A DNA stretch of 64,000 bases from the NCBI GenBank assembly GCA_963971225.1, contig OZ020268.1, positions 112,436,830-112,500,829 of the forward strand. The letters are read 5' to 3'. Position numbers and translations under genes: made by a program. Positions 48,411-59,311 of this stretch are shown here, piece by piece; the stretch's first letter is position 1, and the number at the start of each line of letters is the position of its first letter. This DNA comes from Melieria omissa (lineage: Eukaryota > Arthropoda > Insecta > Diptera > Ulidiidae). Under the pieces are notes generated by a model. That model did not search any database. It was not told the DNA's origin and was given only the letters and a program-made list of their open reading frames with translations.

Positions 48411-51400
48411 CTACTGCCACAGCAGGAAGTGCATCAGAATGGAGACCAGCAGCACCAGCAGCGACACTGCAATGCCCAGCAAGTACATGGTGCGCATTAC
48501 GTTCGGATAGGTAGTGGGCAGCGCAAAGGAGCTGGACTGCAATGCCGTCGACGAGTTCTCGTTGAAGGCCTCGTCCTCAGGCAGGCCTTCCAGATCGGCG
48601 ACAATGTTTTCCGTGGTGATGTCCACGTCGAGCACTTGTTTCGCCTGTGCCACCGCCACTGTCGGCGCCTCGCCGCGGAATATGTAGTCCGAGAACTGGA
48701 TGGGATTGGTCGAGACGCCGGACGGCACGCTAAAGTACACGCGTCGTGGCGGCTCGCTAATGAAGATGGCATCACCTGTCACGAGCGGATCGGTGAGGCC
48801 GTCACAGTACACCTGAATGCGCGCCGCCAGCGAGCGCAGAATGTCGTCGCGCATGAAGCGCTTCATGTCGCCCACCGAGTTCTTGGCATTGCACCAGATG
48901 CGCGACGATATTACGCCCGAGAAGCGTATGGTGCCATTGAATTTGCGCACCCGCACCGGATGATCGGGGCTCAGTTGGCACTTGAGTGGCAGAAAAATGT
49001 TTGCCTTGAACGGCTGCTCCGAACTAATCTTCACGTTATTGAATTTTTTCATCACGTACGCCTCCAGTGTCATGGCGTCGTCCACGTTCTCCAACTGCAA
49101 GAAAATTTCGCTGGCCTCCAAAGTTCGCCGCATCATGGCAATGGTGCGCTGGAACTGGTGTTCGATGTTGATTTTTTGCATTTCCTCCATTATGGGGAAA
49201 ATATCGTCGAGCTCGTAGCAGCACTCGAACGTGTACCACTCGAACGGCTTCTCCACTGTGCGGCACTCCAAGGACGTCAGCGTGCCGCCACTGAAAGACA
49301 ATGAAGCAGACAGTTTAGTGGACGCTGCGTTGCAGCAACTTCAAACGCTGAGCTACCAACTATAAACAGATAAACTTGCGGTTGCTAAGTAGTAAGAACG
49401 GAATAATTAAATTGAACGAAACTGAATCTGTTGACACAATGCAAAGAAATGCGCTAAGGGGAGACGTTTGCTACGTGATCGCGGGACCTGTATGTGTGTA
49501 TGTTGGTGTAACATTCGAGATTCAGTCAATTGAATGTTGCGGATTCGGTGTCGGTCGAGCGCAAACAAACACGGAGGTTAAGAGAACAGCAATAAAAAGT
49601 GACAAACCAAGAGAACGTAAACAAAGAACTCGTCGGGGGACGATTAAACGATATTGCAGCCAACATTCAAGTTCGTTAATATGGACTATTTATGGACTAA
49701 ATGTATGTAAATAAGAGTAGTTAGAGTGAATTGCTTGCGTTTATTTACCATAGAACACATTTTATATGTGCCGTAAAGTATGTTTTCTTGCAATTCCTGG
49801 CATGTTTTCAAATATTCAAATGAAGAAAGCACGAAATTTTGTTGTTTAGTAATGTTAACTCGAATATTATATTTTATATTTATATTTTCATTAAATACAA
49901 TTAACTACGGCAAGGCCGCAGACTGACTATGCCACATTTATTGCGCAGCATGCAATCGAGAATTAAGTAAGAACATTTTTCGAACGAGATAGCAACAAAT
50001 TTCAAAGCATTGTACAAAATGTGCCGATTTTGCTTAGTTTTAAAGCTTTCAGTAATAAAACAGTATATTTTATAATTCGACATAAAAATGATTTGGGTAT
50101 CCGGGTACCCCATCACTCACATAAGGGTTAACAAACGATAGTTTGCCCTTTGTAAAAGCTCAGCATTTATATTTTTACCGCTTTTGTGAATTAAAATGCA
50201 AACAATAACAAAAGAAAGGTTGCGCCATCAGTCTTAGTCTCTAAAACCTTAAAATATTTATGACATGAAATTAAGCAGACAAGTTTTTTGCCACTAAATT
50301 CATTGAAAGGTGTAGGAAACAAAAATAAAGTTACATTTCACAACTGGCACCTTTTTTCAAAGCTCCGAAACTCTCTTCTCCAGCTGCAACCGTAACAATA
50401 CGTCATACGGCAATACAATATAGTAGGTCATATGACTTAAGACTAGCAAATAAATGTGGCATATTGCAGCGCCGAACCGATTTCAACACTTTCGGCAATT
50501 CTACGTATTCTATATGCAAATTATTTAAAATTTCATGCAAAACTGAACCCTGAACAAAAAACATTCCTTATCAACAAAACTCATATAAGCGAATTTTTAT
50601 CCGCCGTTGCGCTATTAAGTGTACATAAAATTTTGTCCTCCTGCTCAATGAATTCAAAATGAAAGCAAAATGAAACGATAAATGTTTGCACGCAATAAAC
50701 CGAAAATGAGATCATCGCACTTACTTGAGGCTGTGAGTGTATGACTTGCAGACGGCCTTCCTCGCAGTGATCGAATAGGCCAAGAACAGATACTCCGAGT
50801 TGCTTACATCGCCCACTGATCCAATAAAGTTGTGGCTCTGCATTAGCAGGCTGTCGGCAGACAAAGTAAAAATTTAATTAAATGCATCATAGCCAGAGCC
50901 ATTGCGACCCACTTCTGAGCGTCGTAGAGTAACTTCTTGGCAATCTTGAAGGTCTGTTCATCGATTATGTTCGACTTTACGCCCGTCACAAAAACACCTA
51001 TGACAAAAAGCCAAAGTAACGCTTAGTAGCGGTTCTGGGGGATAATTTCGTAGGCCACGCCAGCACAAGTACGCACCTAGCACGTTGAAGGACCCCGAGC
51101 ACATTTTGCTGGCGCTAATCCACTGCGAGATTAGCGCATTCGTATCGATATCCTCCACATGTTGTGGCCCCTGAGTGACGTTTTCGACTTCCTCGTGCTT
51201 GCTCAGCAGCTCCTCTTCCTCGCAGTTCTTGGCCAGGTGCACCACAATGTACTTGTTCGGCTCGGCTAGCTGCAAAATACGAAAGACCGCATTTGGGTTT
51301 TGGCGCAACACACTGCCGTAAGGTTACCTACCTGTCCGATGATGATGCCAAAGCTGAGGCCCAGCTCCACGGCGCACTTCTCCAGATACTCCACATCCGA

Positions 51401-51424
51401 CTGGCTCAACAGTACCGTCGCCAT
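48411..51424 (-). CDS. odr4: ODR4 homologue, ER tail-anchored protein (5 exons, 458 aa)
   Basis: Exons in transcript order: 51332-51424, 51077-51269, 50913-50997, 50725-50850 and 48411-49290. All introns are GT..AG, phases fit, and the total is 1377 bases including TAG. That gives 458 residues, close to the 454 or so of human ODR4. The protein starts MATVLLSQSDVEYLEK. It keeps the family's VLGVF block at the exon 2/3 join, the SLEC block at the start of exon 5, a RVYFSVPSG block near residue 350 (vertebrate RVFVPLPG), and ends in one hydrophobic segment at about 434-457 (GIAVSLLVLLVSILMHFLL). Known roles of the family: worm ODR-4 is needed for odorant receptors to reach cilia, and mammalian ODR4 holds the UFM1 protease UFSP2 at the ER membrane. 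The gene converges on the protease gene. No frameshift or stop is seen, so it is probably functional. Confidence 0.93.
49950..50127. mobile_element. TTAA MITE, CCCTTATGTG family, left-truncated
   Basis: The right end ATCACTCACATAAGGG is followed by TTAA (50128-50131), and the shared block AGTTTTAAAGCTTTCAGTAA lies at about 50036. No matching left end is seen; the left boundary is approximate. It lies in odr4 intron 4. Confidence 0.6.
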
Positions 51425-51797
51425 GCCCACGCACCCAACGCACACACGCAGTCGCCCAAATTATTTGCCAACTCAAATTGTCACAGCGCTACTCGAATGC
51501 GCAGTTTACAGACAAATTCAATTACAACAATATCGAATTGATGGTGCTGAACTTTTGGCCCTCTGCTGTTGACTTTCTGCTGCACTCGATTTGGGTTCGT
51601 TCGACGGCGAGTGTCATCAGTTTGTTTACGTGTTTCCCAAGTGTCATGGTGACATTCAGGTCGCCAGCTAGCGGCGACTAGCGCAAACCAGCGAGTACAG
51701 GGTGGAACGAGTGCACAAAAAATACAACTTAAACTAACGCAAATACGATAGGTACACTTGGCAATTAGGATGTGTGCATACTGGCTCATTTCAAATA

Positions 51798-52392
51798 TAG
51801 TCGAAATTCTCTATAATGAATTCGCACGGGACCAGAAAAAAGCTTCATTATATAGAAACTTTATTATATAAAAATAATGTTTTTATTCATTTTTTATTTC
51901 AAATAACGAGGTATTTTAGTTTGGATTATACTTTTCTTCCTCAACAAAGCCTTCTAATACATTTAGAGACTTAAAAACGCTACGTTTCTCTTCATCTCCA
52001 CAAAGGTTCGAAGTACATCAAGAGAAGCAGAAATTTGTCTTAATGCATTGCTGCATGCATTTCACTTTAATCACTGAAAACAAACAATTGCTGTCTAAAT
52101 TGTTAGTGATGTGACATTCGTCTTCTAATGCTTTTGTTATTTTTAACTTCTGGGGTTCCCCTAAATATGTTTCACTTTTTTCGGTATTCAGTGTATGGAG
52201 ACAAAAAACGAATGAAAGCGAAGTTTTCAACTAAAAAATGTATTCGTTGTAGAGAAATATTCACTATATGGAAATTCATTATAAGGAGATCAAAATGCAC
52301 TTAGAATAGAACGATAAAGCTGTGTCTTTGAAATTAAATCATTATACGGAGAACTTCATTATATAGAAGTTCACTATAGCGAAGTTCGACTG
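51798..52392. mobile_element. pogo-like non-autonomous element, (C)AGTCGAA ends
   Basis: About 595 bp, flanked by TA. The left end reads TAGTCGAAATTCTCTATAAT; the right end is the inverse of CAGTCGAACTTCGCTATAGT. Subterminal ATTATATAGAA repeats follow on both sides. The interior has no transposase-like frame. It lies just upstream of the odr4 start. Confidence 0.75.
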
Positions 52393-52627
52393 TACTCCCG
52401 GCACTTGTGAATTGAAATCCAATAATGAAGATAAAACAAAAAAACAAATTTACAAAAGGAAAGCATTTCAAAGTTAATGAGAATATTTTCGCGATGCGAT
52501 TGTCAAAATTTGTATTAACATGATAAGACCATTGCTTAATTTCATAATCATGAATTTTATAATCGTGAATCATAATTCGCACGGTTTTGGGTTCAAAAAG
52601 CCATGCATCATGCATCGATTGGCTTTA

Positions 52628-53127
52628 TACTACGTTTACATTGAGCCCAATGCGTGATTTGGGCAAAAATTCTCAAATGCGAAGCCAAATAACGCATTTC
52701 CCTATACAAAATCATATGAAATGACGCATTTTAACAAAACGACGAAGCAAATGGGATAAAACATGACCAATTTCATCGAACGCATCACAAAATGAAAGCG
52801 CTTTTAAAAGCTTCAAACGAAACTTATCAAAATGGAATATTTGAATTTAAATTTTCGTCTGCTTGAAATATGTAGAATATTCTTAGCATCTTAGGTTTGT
52901 AATATATTTGTATTCAAATATTGCACTCTGTAGAACATAGAGGAAGCAAAAAATGAACAAATAATTTTGTCAGAAGCCGGGAAAGAGCTGATCTATGAGC
53001 TGCTGCAAGAGGACATGAACATTGAGCATTTGACATTAGCTGCCAAACAAAATGCGAATGAGGCAATGTAAACACTTTGAAATTACTCATTTGAAATTAC
53101 GCATTTGGGCTCAATGTAAACGTAGTA
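52628..53127. mobile_element. Harbinger-like non-autonomous element, TACTACGTTTACATTG ends
   Basis: 500 bp with ends TACTACGTTTACATTGAGCC and its inverse, flanked by TTA on both sides. Near 52980 a short frame (ELIYELLQEDMNIEHLTLAA) is readable but has no known match that I recognise. The superfamily is inferred from the TTA duplication. Confidence 0.75.
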
Positions 53128-53130
53128 TTA

Positions 53131-55736
53131 GTCGCGAAATAAAGAATTAAAAAATTACACTGTAAACCATGCCGAATCAGAATTTAGGGGAATAATTACA
53201 AAAAAATTGAAATTTCGGTCATGAATAAATTTTAAGTGCATGTCAAATCAAGCTGGCAGAAAACTCCAACCAAAAACCTATTTTGCATTGTATTTGCATC
53301 ATGACTTGGCCTCTGGGTGCGATACACATAAACTTACCAAAAAAAACCTGAAAAGTTTGTTTAAGTTTTTGCAATTTTCACAACAACAAAAACAAAAATT
53401 TACTTTGAGTAAAGAAAGTTACAAACTGTGAATAATGTCCAACAGCTTTGCATATAAATTTTACTTCTGCATGATGCATTTCAAGTACGCAGGTGAACTA
53501 CTGTTGCCAACAGTTAGGGTCAAGTGCGTCTGGCCAGGTAACACGCTGAGACAGGCGTTAAAAATACATTAAATCAACGAAGCGAAACAACCAAACAACA
53601 ATGACGAGCAACAACAACGTAAGCACCAGAAGTCAATTGTGAGTGCAAACCGCGCAAAATCGCGTTGGGTATCGTGTTGTGCGTCACCGTTAACAGACGC
53701 GATCCGCGGCGCATGGCGCGTAGCTGTGGTCAGTCAGTTGACAGCAAAAGCAACTGTCGGCGGCATTGTACATACATACATACAAACTTATGGACAATCG
53801 GTAGTTGTGAATTGATTTTCATAGTTAACGCGCAACTTGACGTCGCCCCAAAGGGGCCAAACCGTGGGCCGGGTAATTGCGAATCGATAAACTTACCAAC
53901 TCGCTTGCTGGCTCGACGAAATTGCAATAATCCAAACATGCCAAATTAACCCAAAAACTGACCTTCGTCAAAATGTTAAGTGGAATTCCGAATGCGGAGC
54001 AACAGTGTCTACAACAACCACTGCGCAGTGCACCAAATTGTGAGCGCATTAAACAATAGCAACAATAATAACAACAACAACAATAAGATCAATGCGATAA
54101 TTTCAGCCAAGTGGTCACTTAAAATGGGAAGTCAGTAGCTGTGGCCGCAAGACCAGAGGCGGCAACCAACTCGACGCGCCGCAGTGGCGCAATGGCACAA
54201 TGTGCACAAATGAATTGTCAAACAGCCGAACGCCAAATGCCAGCGACATGCAAAATAATTGACAACGACGCGGACAGCGCAAATGTCAAATTGCCTGCAA
54301 GACGGCGCGCGTGCAGCGGGTGGTCAACTGCTGCCGCATTCAACTGTCGGCCGAGCGGGAACTTGCCGCCTTTCCACCCACTGCATGCAATAATAATTGC
54401 AACAACACTACACTACAGCACAATTGTGGCAGCAATTTTGCGCACCTCGAAAAGTACAATGACACTCGGCGGCTGCGATTTCATTACGTCAAACATTGCA
54501 ATTAGTTGTTGCTATTATTTATTTTTCATTTTTTTCATTTGGCCAAAATCGTAATTGTTATAATATTTGTTTGAAGTATGGAATTGTGGTCAGGTCCAAC
54601 GGTTGCTGTTGTTGAACCAACGACAACAACCACAAACATTCACTACAACACTGCAATACTGCTGACCGCCGCTAATGCTGCGCAGCGTTTTGTTGTTTTG
54701 TTTTGCTTTGTTGACTTTTGAGCGAATTAAAAATTCCGATTGACGTTTGTAATTGGATGTTGCACTTAAGCCGCTTAAGCTGTGTGCGACAGTGAATTTA
54801 CATTTTGATTGTTGGTCATTTTTATGCGGCAGAATTTCACAACAGTGCCGATTCTAGTGAAAAGACATAAAAAAACCAAAATCGCTACCTCGAAGTAGGA
54901 AGCGTTGACTGCTTTGTATTCAGCCATTGGCAGAAGTCGTAAAGCTCGCTAAATTGGTCATTGAAATACGAGTAAACGCATTCAATTAATGCGCAAGTTA
55001 ACTATCGCACCGACTTGGCCACACTTCCGGAAGTGGAGTTTCTATGTTTATTATTCGGTTGATGTTTTTGTTTCAAACACAAGGAGCAGCAATTTCTCCA
55101 CAGACACCGAAATATGTGTCAAAATCATGACAAACGAATTTGTCGAAATAACACAAGTCGATTGAGTTGTGTGTCGGCCGGTGTGACGTTTGTTCTGATC
55201 ATTAGAACTGAACTCCACTGGTTTGGTTCTTAAGTCTTTTGTTTCTTGGTTGCCGCCAGTTACTGATTTATTTTGCCGGTTTACAATGGCCTTTGTTGTC
55301 GATGCTGTTGACAAGATTAGGCGACGGACTTCCTTATTGTTAATTACTTGCAAAATTGCTCGATTTAAAAATTGGACCAGCGAAAACCTTGAACATTTTG
55401 AAATTGTTGAACATGATATCATTTTATGGCCGTTTGTCGCATGGCACAATTATTTTTTAGTTTTTCGACACCACTTGGTGTTGTTTGTTTGTGGTTGTGA
55501 AACATGTGCCAATACCAAACACTGAGCTTATGGTGATTAATAAACACATAAGTACTTAGTACGAGTGGGTACTTGATGGTAAGGAACTACTTAAATGCAA
55601 AATTATGAAATTACTATTGTGGAATAATATGGAATATTAAGAGCCAAACGAATCTTTTTCTCAAATGGTGTATAACTAATTGATATTTGATATAATCAGA
55701 GACAATATCTGTATGTATGTATGTATGTATTTCTAT
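53131..55736. other. Intergenic; GC-richer island at 53.5-54.8 kb
   Basis: It contains ATGACGAGCAACAACAAC|GTAAGC at about 53601, which could be a short first coding exon, but nothing supports it further. AAC-rich tracts at 54055-54085. Otherwise nothing recognisable. Confidence 0.35.
55710..55732. repeat. (GTAT)n microsatellite
   Basis: Five GTAT units immediately left of the TTAA element at 55741. Confidence 0.75.
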
Positions 55737-55740
55737 TTAA

Positions 55741-57080
55741 CCCTAGTGTGAATTCTGAAAAAAACATCCTTACCCATGTGATGGAGTACCCGGGTACGCC
55801 AGTACAAATTATATAAAAAATTGCTCACTGTTTGTTCGCACTGCAAGAAATTTTACCATTATAACTTAGTTTTAAAGCTCTCAGTAATATTCAAGTACAT
55901 TTTTGGATTTCCCTTGTAACAAAAAATGACTTGCAAACTTGTTTTTTAATTTTCAGTAATGAAATTTTCTGCAATTCCGGATCCCCCTTTCATAAAAAGG
56001 GGAATACCATTCATACGCTGCTTTAAATTTAAATGGAAGGCCATTCCCCGCGGAAATTTTTGACATTTGAACTTTGTTACAATTTAATTAGTCGTTAGTT
56101 ATTAGTTTTAATTGCATTGTGAAAAATCTGAACAAATTCGAAAATGAGTTCTTATTCAGCAAGAGCGTTCTAAAAGATTTATCTCAGCCGAAATTCAAGA
56201 AATAATGTGCGAAAGTAAAAGTGATGAAGAATTTCCGAAGGCGAAGATGAACATATTCCATCAGTTGACGATGCAGCAATAGAAGCCTCTGACGCTGAGC
56301 CTGCGGGTTGCATAGAAACTGACCATCTCATATGACTCGAATGATAGTGACGAAGATTAATATCCAAATATCGAACTTTGTGGTAAAGATGGCATACAGA
56401 CTTGAGCCATTTGGGCGTAGTGTGCCAGCGATTCTTCAATGCATGTACAGCAAAAGCTATATTCAAACGTATTTTATCAAATGAAATATGTGACATAACT
56501 TTGCGTGAAACCAATCGAAAAGGACGCTTTAACGTCGAAACCTGAAAAATATAAGATAACAACTTTTTGGGCTTGCGACGCAAGAAATTCTTATCATCTT
56601 TAAGATCAACTGTAGCCGGGAAAACCCGCTAAAGGCGAATGTCGATAAATGTAGGCGCGAGAGTTGTTTTGGATCTGTTTTGCAAATATAAAATATCTGA
56701 GAGTTTATAAGTTTATATAACAAAAATCAATTTTTCCGTTTCCCCAAAATCGATTGAGTGATTGTTTTCCGTTGATAAAATTGCTTTATTACAAATTATT
56801 AGCTTAAAAAGTTTCACTTACAGGAAACATTTATGAAATCCATGCAACTCCATATAAAATGTATTGGGCCGCCCGGGTGTCCCAGCACACGAGTAAGGGT
56901 GTAAAAAGTAAAATGTTGTGCCACACCCTTCAAAATAAAATAAATGGAATTAAACACTCGAAAATAAAGACAGAATACCATTTTGGTAGATGTCGTGAAG
57001 ATTCACCTTTCTAGGTTATCCGCAAGTATATAAAATTTCGATATAAAAGTGATGTGGGTACCCCATCACACACATAAGGG
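55741..57080. mobile_element. Long TTAA element, CCCTAGTGTG/CCCTTATGTG ends, decayed
   Basis: 1340 bp between TTAA (55737-55740) and TTCA (57081-57084). The ends match the 24887 family. An additional end-like block (CACGAGTAAGGGTG) lies at about 56878, so it may be two elements fused. The middle holds an acidic, stop-ridden frame near 56140-56350 and a short frame EICDITLRETNRKGR at 56488, which might be relics of a piggyBac-type transposase. That last reading is weak. Confidence 0.55.
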
Positions 57081-57611
57081 TTCAACTAAAACTAAAATAT
57101 GAACAGTCAGTCATTTTTCCCAACACTTTACAGCCACTGGTCGAATACTGCACACATGACCTTTACTATAGTACTCAAGAATATACTACATACATATGTA
57201 TTCTTCTTCCAACTCTGCAAATATTTTTTTGTTTCGTCTGTGCTAGTCACTTGGATCGGTTCTCACCACTTTGAGCGGCATTGCGGCACATCGACTAATT
57301 ATGGCTGCAAATTATTGCCCAAACTTGTGTTCACGCGCGCGCATACAATAATTCTTTACAATCTCAGCTTAATATCCCGTTTGACCCTCACCGGTCAGTC
57401 CATGTGCGCTTGTGTGTGTTGCATCTCTGGCATGTTTTAATTTGCAGTTTTTGAATTTTTTTTTTTAATATGAATATGAACACCGAACATAAGTGCCGTG
57501 TTACGCATTAAAAAATCACTACATACAGTCAGCAGCTTCTCACACTCGTTCTCACATCGTTCAGTATGGCCTCCGTCCCTCCTCGCGTGTAGCCACACAA
57601 ACAATCTCTCA

Positions 57612-57720
57612 TTAGGCATCAAGTACGGCCCATCTGACCGGAATCCACTTCCCAGCACTGCCGCCATCGTAGCCGTTCGGCAGCTGAAATACGCTGAAAT
57701 TCTGGCCGAAGAATCTTGAA
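57612..57720 (-). CDS. Possible small coding exon, unrecognised
   Basis: A GC-rich island in AT-rich DNA. On the minus strand, a TTTTTCAAG acceptor-like site (about 57717) is followed by a frame containing FFGQNFSVFQLPNGYDGG and then KWIPVRWAVLDA and a stop at 57612. The third codon positions are mostly G or C, as in the confirmed genes. The plus strand is also open across the same bases (ending ILAEES), which weakens the call. KWIPVRW recalls the PVRWMAPE loop of tyrosine kinases, but the rest does not follow. Confidence 0.25.
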
Positions 57721-58904
57721 AAATCACAAATTCTGTTAATGTTTTCGCTTTGTTCGTAATTATGCTCATTATCATAATAACCCAATGACCAATATTTGGA
57801 CCATGAACATTTCCGCATTTGTAGTGCCACTACTATCATTGTCATGTGCAGGCGCATTGTTGTTGCTGTTGAACTGCTGCTACTGCTGCTGCTGTTGTAA
57901 ATGTTGTAACAAAGAACGCCAACATTTCATCGTTTCATTGAGTTATTGTGTTGAGCTGCATACAGAAAATGAAAAAATTATGTTTTAGTTGACTTTGAGG
58001 GGTCATGTAGGTATATATGTACATACGCACGTGCACATGCGTGTGTGACGAAGAGCCACAAACTGCGTACATTTAAAATTCGATTGGCGTAATCGTTAGA
58101 GGTAAAGTATAATTTTTTGTGTAAGGCAGCACAATTTGCATTTCAAGCCATTTCAACGAGTGTCATAAGAAGTTTTTCTTCAACCATAAATCCCCACAAA
58201 TATTGTAGCTAAAGGAAATCCATTGGCTGCAAGGCACAGACTTCCGTGGGCCGTAATTTACATAAAAGGTATAAGTGGGGTCGAGTGGAGCCGTAAGTGG
58301 AAGTGGAAGTAGAGGACAGCTCTGAGTGCTTTGAGGGCATGCACTGACGCCGTTTGAATTGTTTAAATGCTGTCTTAAAAGTATCGGGATATTAGTATTT
58401 GAAAGGCGTGCGCACAAGTTGTGCTTAGTAATTTTTATCAAAGTTGAAAATATTGCACTGAGTTGCCACAATTTGTTTTATGCGCCACTGAGCCATTCAG
58501 TAGCGTGCGTTGAAATATTTTTTAAATGTTCTCAGCATTAAATACACAGCACCTTGCACAGCAACTGTGACTTTGGAAGTCTGAAGTTAAATGTTTATAA
58601 AATCTTTCTTTAATACTCTGTCCCCTAACACTTACATTCTTTAAGAACCAACTCTACGCTTTGCATTGTGAGCTGATTTATTCTAAGATCAATAGATCAC
58701 CCAAACTTGATGTAGAAATAAAAAGAACAAATCAAACAAATATTATCGACCGACTGACTGACCTTTTGTTGTTCCTAAAGTAAAAAGTTACCACTCGATT
58801 AAGACCATTTATTAGTAACGTCATTGATTTCATTAACTTAAAGTAATAAGGAGAAAAAATTTAGAATTTCTACGCATCCAGCATTCGAAAATGCCAAGAG
58901 TAAG

Positions 58905-59311
58905 GAGGCTGGTAGCCGGCCTCGATAGTCAAGCGGGTAGCGCGCTGGCTTCTCATACCAAAGGTTCCAGGTTCGATTCCTGGCTCGGGCTGGTGAACAA
59001 CTCATCTACTTCTATCGCTATCCACATGAAGGGAATTAGAATTACAAGAATCGCACAAGTGCGCTCTTGGCAGGCAATGGCAAAACCTCCAAGTGTGAAC
59101 GAAAAACTGCCAATCGCCGTTCGGACTCGGCGTTAAACTGTAGGTCCCCCCTTTCCCCATCCGCTTGAAATGTGTGCTGTAACATATGTTGGCAAAACAG
59201 TGTTGCATACACAGTTCAAAAACGGGTGAAATGTGTGGTATCACAATGGGCCTTTCAGGCCTCCGAGTGTGTCTCTTATAGAGGCAGCCACCGCAACCTA
59301 ACCTAACCTAC
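58905..59311 (+). mobile_element. tRNA-derived SINE, near full length
   Basis: The head looks like a tRNA gene: an A box at 58926-58937 (TAGTCAAGCGGG) and a perfect B box at 58970-58980 (GGTTCGATTCC), spaced as in tRNA genes. The flanking arms do not pair into a full acceptor stem. A tRNA-unrelated body of about 320 bases follows and ends in AACCTAACCTAACCTAC. A second, truncated copy lies at 15131-15280. The A and B boxes would recruit RNA polymerase III; movement would need a partner LINE. No clear target duplication was seen. Confidence 0.78.

Noticed and set aside
48339..49304. Long plus-strand ORF over the last odr4 exon
   Set aside because: Antisense shadow of a confirmed exon; no plausible protein family.
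54141..54554. 137-codon plus-strand ORF
   Set aside because: Low-complexity composition, ending in a T-rich hydrophobic run; no conserved motif and no splice context.
57785..57988. Small Cys-rich membrane-like ORF
   Set aside because: The Cys run is the translation of a TGC/TGT-type trinucleotide repeat; no other support.
58915..58990. A tRNA gene
   Set aside because: A and B boxes are good, but the acceptor and D arms do not pair properly and the block continues into a body shared with another repeat copy; it is the head of a SINE.
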